Assembly: GCA_030141605.1 (NCBI GenBank)
Contig: JAQGDQ010000861.1
Coordinates: forward strand, 57,501-80,000
Direction of reading: 5' to 3'
Length of the DNA: 22,500 nucleotides
Origin: Tubiluchus corallicola
Taxonomy: Eukaryota; Priapulida; Priapulimorpha; Priapulimorphida; Tubiluchidae
Part shown: positions 9,181 through 18,865 of the stretch, one piece after another
How positions within the stretch are numbered: position 1 is the stretch's first letter
Layout of the letters: every line of letters begins with the position of its first letter
The notes under the pieces: model-generated
Database searches by the model: none
What the model saw: the letters and a program-made list of their open reading frames with translations, nothing else
What the model was told of the DNA's origin: nothing
Program-made: the position numbers and the translations under genes

Positions 9181-9740
9181 TGTGTGTCTAATTTACTTTG
9201 CTATCAATATACTACTTTTAATAATATTTATCAGCAAAAAGTAAAGCTTTGCTGAGAGTGATACATGTAATAAGTGATAAGGTAGCATGAATTCTGCTTG
9301 TTATTAGGGTGCACTAATAAGCCTGAAACGTTATTGTGAGAGATTGTACACTTTCCTAAGAAACAGTGCAGGCTATAACAGCATCACGTCTATAGACACT
9401 GGCATTACTATAAATACTGACATTATGAAATGGAAATATATCACCATCATGAAGTGCTTTTATAACTTTTACACTTCCTTACAATACATTGATGTACTTA
9501 TATGGAACGATGAAAATTTAACTGTGTGAATATTGCAGTTACTGGAGTGGCAATAAATTAACATTAGTATTTTGGACTTAATTAAATGGATTTAGTTTAA
9601 TTTTTCTTACTTATTTGAAGGATTGAGATATTAAGTGAAAGTATTTAGATCTTGTATGTAATGTTAAGATTTTCTGTTAATTTTGAGGCATACTTGTTAT
9701 AGTTGCTGCAAACATGCCGATAATAAAATTTTCAAGAATA
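9181..9740 (+). other. Probable 3' UTR of the TEP gene
   Basis: AT-rich sequence without open frames follows the stop. Candidate poly(A) signals AATAAA lie at 9552-9557 and 9722-9727; the second has an A-rich cleavage context (ttcaagaata). The true end cannot be fixed without transcripts. Confidence 0.55.
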
Positions 9741-10187
9741 CTGGTATTGTATAAATATACAGCATTTTCAGCCTAGACAATAGCTCCACTTGATGGCATA
9801 TAATTCTAGTTTTGAACGGAAGAATTTACTTAGAAACAGGAGCGAAATGCAGCATCCGATTTCCGAAGTGTGGATTTATTTCTTTTCTTAATCAATATCT
9901 ATAGGCATAAACTGAATATAATTCCTGTAGAATTTTCACTCAGATTTTGTACAGAAGTAGTTGTCAAGGTAACACTGAAATTCCAGTAGCTAGTTGACTG
10001 ATTTTTAAACTGTTTCTTCACAACCACATGGACTCAGAAGACGACGTGTAGTGCACAAAATCGCACAAATTCATCAAAAAAAGTTAATTTGAACCTCTTA
10101 ATGACGGCAACTTTGCAAATTGGTTTGATCTGCCAACTCCAGCAAAAAAACAAAAACACGCATACCAAGAAATTCTCTATGCAGTCT

Positions 10188-10636
10188 AATTTCACAGAGA
10201 AAAATTTGCTGATTTTGGAAGTATAGTGTTGTGCAGATCGCTGGCGTCTATTACAATTACATAGAACATTGTTGAATGTTCCGTTATAATAATCGTCTTA
10301 CCGTGTGGAATGTTCTGGAACAAAACCTCTAGAAGCTTCTTGGGCACGCTTTATAAGGCAAAGCAGGCTGCTGAGACGGGATCACATGGATTTACACGGA
10401 CGCCACTTACACATTCTCTTGTATACTTGTATTTTCAGATACACTCAAACGTTTTCCAGATTTTCACGTTTAGTGTAATCATTTCGTGTTCCTTCATACT
10501 TTTGTGTTGTAGAATTCTCGCTTAATAAACTAGTTTAATTTGACGAAGTGTTTTCTGGATTTTCTCTACGAGCCTTCCGAGAGAAACAAAACACAACAAT
10601 TTCACAGAGAAAAATTTGCTGATTTTGGAAGTATAG
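10188..10636. repeat. Exact 39-bp direct repeat flanking LTR copy 3
   Basis: The sequence starting AATTTCACAGAGAAAAATTT and ending GATTTTGGAAGTATAG is at 10188-10226 and again at 10598-10636, with no mismatch. The LTR lies exactly between the two copies. Confidence 0.92.
10227..10598 (+). mobile_element. Heat-shock LTR-like element, copy 3 (372 bp, downstream of TEP)
   Basis: Same family, very close to copy 2 by eye. One HSE unit has decayed (CTC in place of TTC) and the TATA box reads TTTATAAG. It is flanked on both sides by an exact 39-bp direct repeat (10188-10226 and 10598-10636), not a 4-6 bp duplication. Confidence 0.78.
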
Positions 10637-11290
10637 TCTATATGCTCTTGATACCATTGGTCAGCTATTATATTAATCCTTTTTACCATTTAACTATTGA
10701 TGCGTCTGCATGCCTGTAGGTAGAAAAAAATGAACGAACTATATATCTTTCCTTAGTCAATTTCATTATTTGCACGACAATAAACTTACATAAAGTGTGA
10801 CCGAGATACGGTAAAAACAGTTTGTAGAAGTGTGCAGAGCAGTCAACAGTACTTATGTTTGATGTCGGTTTACCAGCTTTAAGCTCATGTTTCTACAAAT
10901 ATGTACCGTTTATATCATACCGATGAAAATAAATATTATCTTATCTTATTCAACATAGTAGCTGACTTGATGACCAATTATTGGTCTTTCGCTACCCTTT
11001 CTCTTGCACACCTAACTCCTTCCCTTATGCGTAATTTATCCTGACTAATTGATAATTATTGCCTATTTGTATTCTGGTGTAAATAGAGATAAATAAAAAA
11101 TGTCTGTCTATGATTATTCCCATACCTTTTCGGTATTCCATTGCTGCTTAGATGTACTGCTTACTCGTTTCAATTAAATACTGGTGACATCCCCGCTTGT
11201 TACATTCCGTTTTGTTTTAGTTAACTTGACACATTCAAATAAATTTATGCTCTGTTTTATCTTGCTTCACATAATTGGCATTGTAGATTA
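10637..11290. other. Intergenic stretch with two possible non-LTR retrotransposon 3' ends
   Basis: No gene seen. At about 10921-10951 AAAATAAATATTATCTTATC resembles the A-rich and short-repeat tails of LINE-type elements. A similar tail (AGATAAATAAAAAATGTCTG) is at about 11087-11106. No reverse-transcriptase frame remains, so this is weak. Confidence 0.3.
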
Positions 11291-11510
11291 ATTGACCTTG
11301 CAAATGTTATTGCGCAATTTTGATAAACATACCTTATTATTAACATACCTTTTTTGTAGTTTGCTTTGCCTTCCATCATATTTAATTGCACTTTCATTAA
11401 TCAACACTAACGTTCCTTAAATCATATATGGAAATAAATAGGTTGAACAGCCTGGACAATGGACTGACATTGTTCTCTCTAGGTTAGCATTTGTATGTGA
11501 AGTGAATAGC

Positions 11511-11874
11511 TGTTGTGTTTTGTTTCTCTCGGAAGGCTCGTAGGGAAAACAAGAAAACACTTCATCAAATTAAACTAGTTTATTAAGCGAGAATTCTACA
11601 ACACTAAAGTATGAAGGAACACGAAATGATTACAGTAAACGTGAAAATCTGCAAAACGTTTGAGTGTATCTGAAAATGCAAGTACACAAGAGAAGTGGCG
11701 TCCGTGTGAATCAGCGTGTGTCTCTGTCAGCGGCCTGCTTCGCTTTATATAGGGTGCCAGGGAAGCTTCTAGAAGTTTTGTTCCAGAACATTCCACACGG
11801 TAAGACGATTATTCTAACGGAACATTCTGCAATGTTCTATGTAATTCTAATAGCTGCCAGCGATCTCCACAACA
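11511..11874 (-). mobile_element. Heat-shock LTR-like element, copy 4 (364 bp, antisense, 5-bp TSD)
   Basis: Reverse-orientation copy. A perfect 5-bp target-site duplication ATAGC flanks it at 11506-11510 and 11875-11879, which supports integrase-type insertion. On the minus strand: HSEs at 11793-11781 and 11774-11762, TATATAAA at 11751-11744, AATAAA at 11584-11579. It sits inside the 11291-12414 element, next to a 5S-like sequence. Confidence 0.82.
11744..11793 (-). promoter_or_regulatory. Heat-shock promoter in copy 4 (minus strand)
   Basis: Both trimeric HSEs and TATATAAA are intact on the minus strand. Transcription from here would run left, toward the 3' end of the TEP gene, and could make antisense RNA if it passed the LTR's own AATAAA. 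Confidence 0.65.
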
Positions 11875-11890
11875 ATAGCTGAGAGTGTTT

Positions 11891-11947
11891 AGCCACCGAA
11901 GTTAAGCAATGTTGATCTGGTGGGCAAATGGATGAGTGACTATTGGA
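11891..11947 (+). repeat. 5S rRNA-derived sequence (SINE3-like head fragment)
   Basis: CACCGAAGTTAAGCAATGTT, then GATCTGGT, TGGATGAGTGAC and TTGGA, follow the order and spacing of the internal control region of animal 5S rRNA (conserved CACCGAAGTTAAGC... CTGG ...TGGATGGGTGACC). The 5S end is absent and the sequence is diverged, so it is not a working 5S gene. A 5S-headed SINE running rightward to about 12140 is the best reading; LTR copy 4 is inserted just upstream, perhaps within the head. Confidence 0.6.
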
Positions 11948-12414
11948 TTGAATTCTCATTCCAAACAATTACTGAAACACTGACCATGGGTATTACCTCA
12001 TTGAGCGAGGATACATAACAACGTACCTGCCGTCTAATGTCTCACATTTAAGGATGACCCTTAACGAGACTCTTCAGCCTCGTCACAGTGCTCACGACTC
12101 AAGTACACTCTGCCATTGAATGCTTGCGGGTTATCAAACTATGAAAAAACATTTGCCTATGCTAATCCATCGATCTAGAAGTACCTAGAAATAGAAAGTT
12201 TGTATATCTCATTAAAATCATCTTTGATAAAAGAAAAAAAAACAAGAAAGGAAAACGAATTGTTTAATTAAACCAATTAGCTTGGCTTCCTAGCTACGCA
12301 ATAGAAATTTATAAGCAGCATGTATAAATCACAAGATTAAAAAGTCATAATATTACCGCTCTTACAATTAGATTATGTTTATCAAAATTGCGCAATAACA
12401 TTTGCAAGGTCAAT

Positions 12415-13212
12415 AAATTACTGGTTATATATTTAAAGTAAATGCCTAACTGTAAGCACTGAAATTTTCTTAACTAGTGAAAGATGCATACTTGATATAT
12501 ATATTAGTACATTGTAATACATGAACGAGTGCACAGTTCACAAGAACTATATTTGCATACATATATGGCTTGCCGACATCCATACACGCGCGCACGCACA
12601 CAGTCACACAAACACATGCTTTTATTTAGATACACAGCATACATGTGTCCAGATGTTCTCATATATACACTTATAACACTACATACATACCTGTACACCC
12701 ACGCATCCAAAACACAAGTGCTTGTTACATACGAATATGCACACTGTATGTATGTTGTATGTGCTGTATATGTACATGTTGTATACATGTTATATATGAG
12801 CACAAAACATGCGCAGCACATTTTAGTGCCTCATGCACGCATTATGTTTAATGTGCATAATTAACAATATTAATTACATAGCATTACAAAGAAATAAATC
12901 AATATTTGGTATAGCATGAAGCGCCACTCGTGAATCTCTAACACAGTACAAATTATATCAAATCAGTATTAACTGTACGCAATGTCAAACACAAACTAGA
13001 TAAACTAGTAATCTACCAAATCAGATGTTAAGGATAAGAAAGCTATCAAAATCATCACAGCTGTAATATACTGGACAAAATAATTTGTGGAAAATTGTTT
13101 AGAAACGTTTTCAGCATAAAATTAAACTGTTAAACGATATACGATGTAGTAGATACAATATTACGCAGCGATGAATCCCATTTCCGTTCAGCCAGGCACG
13201 GCGGTAGTAGAC
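12415..13212. other. Intergenic, alternating purine-pyrimidine and AT-rich
   Basis: About 12560-12840 is rich in ACAT/GTAT/CACA steps (for example ACACGCGCGCACGCACACAG), giving long but meaningless Tyr/Cys-rich frames on both strands. The rest is plain AT-rich sequence with nothing I recognise. Confidence 0.5.
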
Positions 13213-13589
13213 TCAAAGCGTGTGTAACACAGGTGAGAGAGCAGATCTAGGTCGTCCTTGAGCCTGCTCCATGTGACGTTCGTTGGCACCCTTGATCTCT
13301 TCTCCTGTCCTCCAGGTGTACTGACAACAGCTCAACAATAAAGGATGAAATGGATGCAAAACACCAGTTTAACGTGTTGACCAAAAGTTTCTTTATTCTG
13401 AAATACAATTATTAACATTTAGTTTAACTTGCATTGAATAGAAGAAAATTAGTTGCATGATTAAATGTATTGCTACAAGTAAGAACTGATATAAAAATTA
13501 TGTAAACTATATTGAAATTAATTAACAATAACTTACGTTGTTAGAGGCCTTAACAGTTACAAAAGACAGGAATGAGAACTCCAAGTTGC
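13213..13589 (-). CDS. Candidate two-exon minus-strand gene end (unrecognised)
   Basis: Reading leftward: exon 13589-13537 (acceptor ttcttaag, 53 nt, ending VKASNN) has a strong donor gtaagt. It joins in phase 0 to exon 13320-13213 (acceptor ctgttgtcag), which begins YTWRTGEEIKGANERH, includes GRPRSALSP and ends at TGA. The second exon is clearly more GC-rich than its surroundings. I do not recognise the protein and no further upstream exon could be fixed, so chance is quite possible. Confidence 0.22.
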
Positions 13590-14276
13590 CTTAAGAACAA
13601 CAATAAATTCGTAAGAAATTTACAGTCATAATGCTCATCACAGACAGAAAAATAGAGCAATGGCGGAGAGAACCAAAAGACGGGTAAAATGTTATACAAC
13701 TACTACAGCTATAGCTCACGAAAGGCCAAAATGCTAATGTATTCAAGGATATTAGGTGCTTCAATTTTAAAAGAGTGACTACTGTAAAATGTAAAAAGCC
13801 TACTAAATAAACAAACAGGTGGCAGCACCATGACAGTAATTGAGAACTAAATTAAAACCAAAAAAGGGCCCATGCACCCACTACAGTAGACCTTCGCTAA
13901 CTAAACAAAAGTGTAAATTACTTTGTAATGTCAATAAGTTTAAAAATGAGTATTTTTTTGGTGAATTAGTGTTGCACACTGGGAAGGTGAGTCAGTGACG
14001 TTTTTTATAGTTGGCACGAACAGTTTAAATTATTAAGAATTTTCTTTATACGTTACATAAATCCTTCAAACAGGTTAACACAATGCAAAGTAACATAACA
14101 TTGAGTAAAAACTTCTTTGGGCCATAGTCTAAAAGTGCCTCCTCCTTTTATGTAGTTAAATCTTATAATGGTAAGTCTTAAATGAAACATTTAAGTAAAC
14201 TTTTTGCACAAAAGGTGCAAAGGCTCTTTGTAGAAACATTTCTGCTTGTCAGTTGGTGTTTGTGTGTGCTGTATTA
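13590..14276. other. Intergenic, no feature seen
   Basis: AT-rich sequence with no convincing frame or repeat. It would contain upstream parts of the minus-strand candidate if that gene is real. Confidence 0.4.
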
Positions 14277-14653
14277 AGCCTTTTCACAGTTCCAGCGATT
14301 AATGATGATGATCGTGAAAAGGTCAAAGGTTAAGTGTACCAGACAACACATTTGTGCACACTTGACAAAGCGTCGCAGCCCACGCTGTTGTAATAGTAAC
14401 AGTTTTAACGTCTAAGTAGAACCCTAGCTAGTTCATTTTTTGTTGTTTCCAAGTAAGATCTTGCTAGTAAATCATTCTCCACACAGACTAGTGTATAATA
14501 AAGTAAAGCCAGCAGAAAACAACTGAATTTACTGAACTGATGCGGCATACGGCTTTGTCTTACACACACGTCACGTGACGGTTGTAGTTAAGACGCGCTG
14601 CTGTGGTACACTTAAGCAACTGCGCATGCGCACAACTAAACCGTGAAAAGGCT
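14277..14653. mobile_element. MITE-like element of 377 bp with TA flanks
   Basis: The left end AGCCTTTTCACAGTT and the right end (other strand) AGCCTTTTCACGGTT are inverted repeats with one mismatch over 15 bp. TA dinucleotides flank both ends (14275-14276 and 14654-14655), as in Tc1/mariner-type target duplications. An internal GTGAAAAGG at about 14320 repeats the end motif. There is no coding capacity, so it would be moved in trans. Confidence 0.55.
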
Positions 14654-15758
14654 TATTATAGGGTGCATGGAGAAAGCAATTCAGCATTTTTAGATAACAC
14701 ATACGTATAAATTATTACTCCCTGTTACTCCCTTTCCACTTTAAAAAACCGTCATAAAAGAAATATTTCAAAAGTATTGAGAGTAACACAGTTTGATAAT
14801 GGTAATTACCTGCATTCCTTTTCCACAGTAATCTTAATATAACGTGACTACGCTCAACAGGTTATTGACACTTTATAACATGATCACAGTTTTTCTTAGT
14901 TCTCGCTCCATTTCATCTTTCACTCGCCCCCCACTTTTATGTATATATTATCATTATTTCAATTATTAATCACTACTTTAAGATTTCCACGTACAGTTTG
15001 GCCTGTCAAGCTATGCTTTTAGGCTCAAACTGTATGCGTCAAAATTATTCTGTAATGTAATTTGCACATGTATATGCTGCATTTTGTAATTTCTGGATAA
15101 TAATGCATTTATATTTATATTTACTTCAGTGAAATTATCTGTATTTTTATTATAACTGTTAGATGCAGAGTGGAAATAAATAAACTTATACACGGACTAC
15201 AGTATAACAAACTCGCTGCAGACGACAAGCTTTGCCAAAAATATCGCCAGTAGATCTCTCGTTAGCAACACGTCAAACAGACAGTTGAATGTTTTGCCCA
15301 GTGTTTGAATAACCTTTCTGAATTGTGCGCCTTGCATTTAATGTAAATGTGGGAGTTACAATGAGTATAGATACCGTTCTGTCGCCGTGGGTTTATCAGC
15401 GCAATACAAAAGGCGAGATGAAGCTACGATGAAAGCAAATTTTCGCCATCATTGTCAGCATCAATACTCGCCTTTACAAACGCCGCCAGCCACTGCCGCC
15501 AAGCAACGTGTTGCGCAGAAACTGAAAGAAGCCATTGGCTATAGGTGCAGAGACAAAAGGATGTGAGCGCACACGATACGAAAAAGTTTGAAAGCGTGGC
15601 TTCATCGTGACGTGGTAGTAATTAACGCGACGTACCTGAATACTAATCACAGAAAAGTTGTTTAAAAGTTTAACAAGGCAGGGAAAGTAGGAGGACGCGT
15701 TTTAATAGAGACTGTGACAGATTTTAGTAGAATTTCGACGTTTAGTAGACACACGAAA
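14654..15758. other. Region upstream of the second gene
   Basis: AT-rich to about 15200, then GC-richer from about 15300 to 15700, as expected near a promoter. A TTTAAAAG at about 15661 could act as a TATA-like box about 100 bp before the ATG. There is no stronger promoter signal. Confidence 0.35.
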
Positions 15759-15852
15759 ATGGAAATTTCAACAGTTTGGCGCTACGCAAAAAGGAATCAA
15801 TTCGTGTTATTTGCAGCTTTGTTCACAGTTATTCTCACAGTACAAGCTAAAC
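15759..15852 (+). CDS. Likely first coding exon with a signal peptide (secreted or membrane protein)
   Basis: ATG at 15759 (context gaaaATGg) opens 31 codons plus one base, ending at a strong donor GTAAGT (15853). The peptide has a basic N-region (WRYAKRNQ), a hydrophobic core (FVLFAALFTVILTV) and a QA-K junction typical of signal peptidase cleavage. Alpha-2-macroglobulin-family genes often place the signal peptide alone on exon 1, so a tandem TEP paralogue is plausible but is inference. No later exon was found before the right edge, so the first intron would exceed 6.6 kb. Confidence 0.55.
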
Positions 15853-16013
15853 GTAAGTACAATATTTTATATGGTTTATCACCATCAATGTATTCATCTA
15901 AAATATTTTAATTTTTAGTTTTATTTATTCGGTCAACAAGGATCATTTACTTTTGATAAAGTGCAGTCATGTAACATTCATTAATTGATAATGAGAATAT
16001 AAAGACGATTATA

Positions 16014-16310
16014 TCATATATATATATATATTCATATTCATATTCATATTCATATTCATATTCATATTCATATTCATATTCATATTCATATTCATATTCA
16101 TATTCATATTCATATTCATATTCATATTCATATTCATATTCATATTCATATTCATATTCATATTCATATTCGTATTCATATTCGTAATCATATTCGTACT
16201 CATATTCACATTCGAATTCCTATTCATATTCATACCCATATTATATATATATATATATATTCATATTCACGTTTATATTCACATTCATATTCATATTCAT
16301 ATTCACATTT
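16014..16310. repeat. (TTCATA)n hexanucleotide array with (TA)n flanks
   Basis: A TA run is followed by TTCATA units, near-perfect from about 16031 to 16173, then variant units (TTCGTA, TTCACA, TACCCA) to about 16236. A second TA run (about 16240-16260) and a short further TTCATA block follow. The apparent Met-Asn repeat protein on the minus strand is only this repeat translated. Confidence 0.95.
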
Positions 16311-17614
16311 ATTAGTACCAGAAATACATACAATACAAAAAAGCAAGACATACGTACAATTTCAATTTTGAAACATAGTGACACAAACAAAACAATTATT
16401 AATGAAACATATATTATTAAATCTTCCTGGTAGAGTCATTTTAATTACTTAAGTGAAGAGTTTAACGATTAGTATTTAAAATAGATTGTCACTCATCTGG
16501 CCTCATTTTCAATGATATGATCATAACATAGTATATTGTTCATCATAAAAACGCTTTTTGAACATAATCAATAAATGCTTTAATTACTTATAAAATCATT
16601 ACTTCCCACCAGGAATAAAAATTTATCAGCATCGCAGGGCATTTTATGACAAAGTTTAATTCGTCTTTAATTTCGTTTCTTAAACAATATGTGCATATGC
16701 GATTCTCAGCCGGGATTTTTCCAGGTTTAACGCACCTCCCTCTTCAATACACAAAGTATGTAATGTAACAAAGTGTTAGTTTGAAGCCCTTGTCGAGTGA
16801 AGCCACAGCCTTAATTACAAAGACTCTTACACCCTTAATTACTTTGACGATTTAATTTATTATGTCATGAGGTTGTCGCTTTCACCCATCCAGTGACAAG
16901 TTGGAGTCAATATGTGGATTTCCACCTTTAGAGATCATATGGAAATCTTAACAACGTAATTCATCTTAAAAACTTTGTCAAAGCCGTGATTCAATAAAAT
17001 TAAATTCGATTACATGAAGCATCAGTCCGATAACTCAAAACAGGAACTTTTTACGTTTGACGTTAAAGGTGGCTAATGAATTTGTGAGAATTAGTGATGA
17101 TTTACGAGATTTCCCCCTTAGCTGTCGTTAACCGTAGTAAAAATGATAATGACAATTATATATTAGCAGTATGGAAATGTAAGTCTTGCAGCAGATACCT
17201 TTGTGTACGGGACGAAGTTTCACAGGGGGGGGGGGTAGGAATTTGCCCTCAAAATATTCTAAATTGCCCGAGTGTGAGTGATTTTGAAATAAGTGAAAAC
17301 AATGAGCCACATAATTATATATGGTATATAGACTGGCAAAAGTGTCTACAACAAAGTATTTACTTACATATAGGTCTATAATGCTTATGCTTATACATAC
17401 ATATTTATACATATACATATTAAATGTATATACATATACATATACGTATTACACATATACATATTTATATGTATTTTATTCAATATAACATACAGAGAGT
17501 GTCAGAAAATGAGAACCACGCTGTACATAAAAGCAATTGCAAGTATTTTTGAGGTAAACCTATTTCTTAATATTTTAATTATTATAGTATTTTGTAAATA
17601 AAGTATTATAGTAA
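16311..17614. other. Non-coding, presumed intron of the second gene
   Basis: AT-rich sequence without convincing exons. It contains an 11-G run at 17225-17235 and a TACATA/TATACA-rich patch at about 17390-17470. The open frames of about 95 codons here on both strands have no domain-like features. Confidence 0.45.
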
Positions 17615-17858
17615 ATAAAAAATTTAAGAAATTTAACGAACTTTAAAAACACATTAAAAAAAGTAATGAAACTACGAAAGCGTATTAGGGCCATGATGTC
17701 CGCTTATAAAAAATTTGTTTACAGATGGATTTTTTGCAATTGGATGGCAAAAAATTCCTTGTTTTTATAATCGAATTAATGGCCCTAATACGCTTTCGTA
17801 GTTTCATTACTTTTTTTAATGTGTTTTTAAAGTTCGTTAAATTTCTTAAATTTTTTAT
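17615..17858. repeat. 244-bp foldback: perfect 80-bp inverted repeats around an 84-nt centre
   Basis: 17615-17694 and 17779-17858 are exact reverse complements over 80 bp. The centre also pairs in part (TTATAAAAA with TTTTTATAA, ATTTTTTGC with GCAAAAAAT), so nearly the whole unit is an imperfect palindrome. It has no coding capacity. It resembles a foldback/MITE element, with target-site duplication not resolved. Confidence 0.88.
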
Positions 17859-18159
17859 AGACATGCAAATTTTCTATAAGTTTGTCCGTTCGTGATGGAC
17901 ATGTATTTAAAAAGTGTATATTAAAATTAATATTGAAATTAAAATTGATAGCAGGCACTGATGTTAACTTTGAAATTTTTAAAAGTTTAAAACAATTCGT
18001 CGTACAAGAAACACTTTAACTGCATTTTACTAATTTGTATTGTACCTCGTTGCACAGCGGCTGTTTTGTATTGCAATGCACTCTATAATTTGTATCGTAC
18101 TGAACTGCGCTGTTGGACCTTATAATGGACCATTACACTTCTATTGGTAATGGGTTATA

Positions 18160-18865
18160 ATGTGTCGCAAATTTGTCTCGTTGTGTATATTGTATCGTTT
18201 TGTATTTTATCATGTTGAATTGCTTTGCGTTGTGTTTTATTGTGTTGTATTGTTTTGTGCTGTACTGTGTTGTATTGTATTGTGTTGCGTTGTGTTGTAT
18301 TTTGTCGTGTCGCATCACATTGCATTGCGTTATAATGTATTGTATTGTGTTGTGTTGTGTTGTGTTGTGTTGTGTTGTGTTGTGTTGTGTTGTATTGTAT
18401 TGTATTGTATTGTATTGTATTGTATTGTATTGTATTGTATTGTATTGTATTGTATTGTATTGTATTGTATTGTATTGTATTGTATTGTATTGTATTGTAT
18501 TGTATTGTATTGTATTGTATTGTATTGTATTGTATTGTATTGTATTGTATTGTATTGTATTGCATTGCATTGCATTGCATTGCATTGCATTGCATTGCAT
18601 TGCATTGTATTGTATTGTATTGTATTGTATTGTATTGTATTGCATTGCGTTATATTGTATTGCGTTATATTGTATTGTATTGTATCGTATTGCATTGTAT
18701 TGTATTGTATTGTATCGTATCGTATCGTATCGTATCGTATCGTATCGTATCGTATCGTATCGTATCGTATCGTATCGTATCGTGTCGTGTCGTGTCGTGT
18801 CGTGTCGTGTCGTGTCGTGTCGTGTCGTGTCGTGTCGTGTCGCATTGCATCGTATCCTATTGTGT
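18160..18865. repeat. Block-structured pentanucleotide array (TTGTA family)
   Basis: A degenerate zone from about 18160 passes into pure blocks: TTGTG (about 18347-18390), TTGTA (18391-18560), TTGCA (18561-18605), TTGTA (18606-18640), mixed units to about 18713, TCGTA to about 18780, and TCGTG to about 18840. Variants differ only by transitions at two positions. Neither strand of most units gives a stop codon, so long frames appear in all phases; none is a gene. Confidence 0.95.

Larger units (their letters stand above)
11291..12414. mobile_element. 1.1-kb element bounded by 40-bp perfect inverted repeats
   Basis: Positions 11291-11330 and 12375-12414 are exact reverse complements (40 bp, beginning ATTGACCTTGCAAATGTTAT). 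Between them lie LTR copy 4 and the 5S-like SINE fragment. Without the 364-bp LTR and its duplication, the element is about 755 bp. No transposase frame is visible; it is probably a non-autonomous TIR element carrying later insertions. Confidence 0.6.

Noticed and set aside
11891-11947. Functional 5S rRNA gene
   Set aside because: The 5' third is missing or disrupted, core positions are mutated and there is no T-run terminator at the expected distance.
12504-12864. Overlapping Cys/Tyr/His-rich frames of about 105-111 codons on both strands
   Set aside because: They come from alternating CA/TA-rich sequence; low complexity, no splice or domain evidence.
15714-15758. Upstream in-frame start for the signal-peptide exon
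   Set aside because: The codon at 15714 is GTG, not ATG, and the added residues would precede and spoil the signal peptide; ATG 15759 is a better start.
16009-16239. Met-Asn repeat protein on the minus strand
   Set aside because: Direct product of the TTCATA microsatellite.
17094-17418. Frames of about 95 codons on both strands
   Set aside because: They overlap each other in antisense, one reads through an 11-G run, and neither resembles a known family.
18160-18865. CRISPR-like or centromeric array
   Set aside because: The unit is 5 bp with no spacers; it is a simple sequence repeat.
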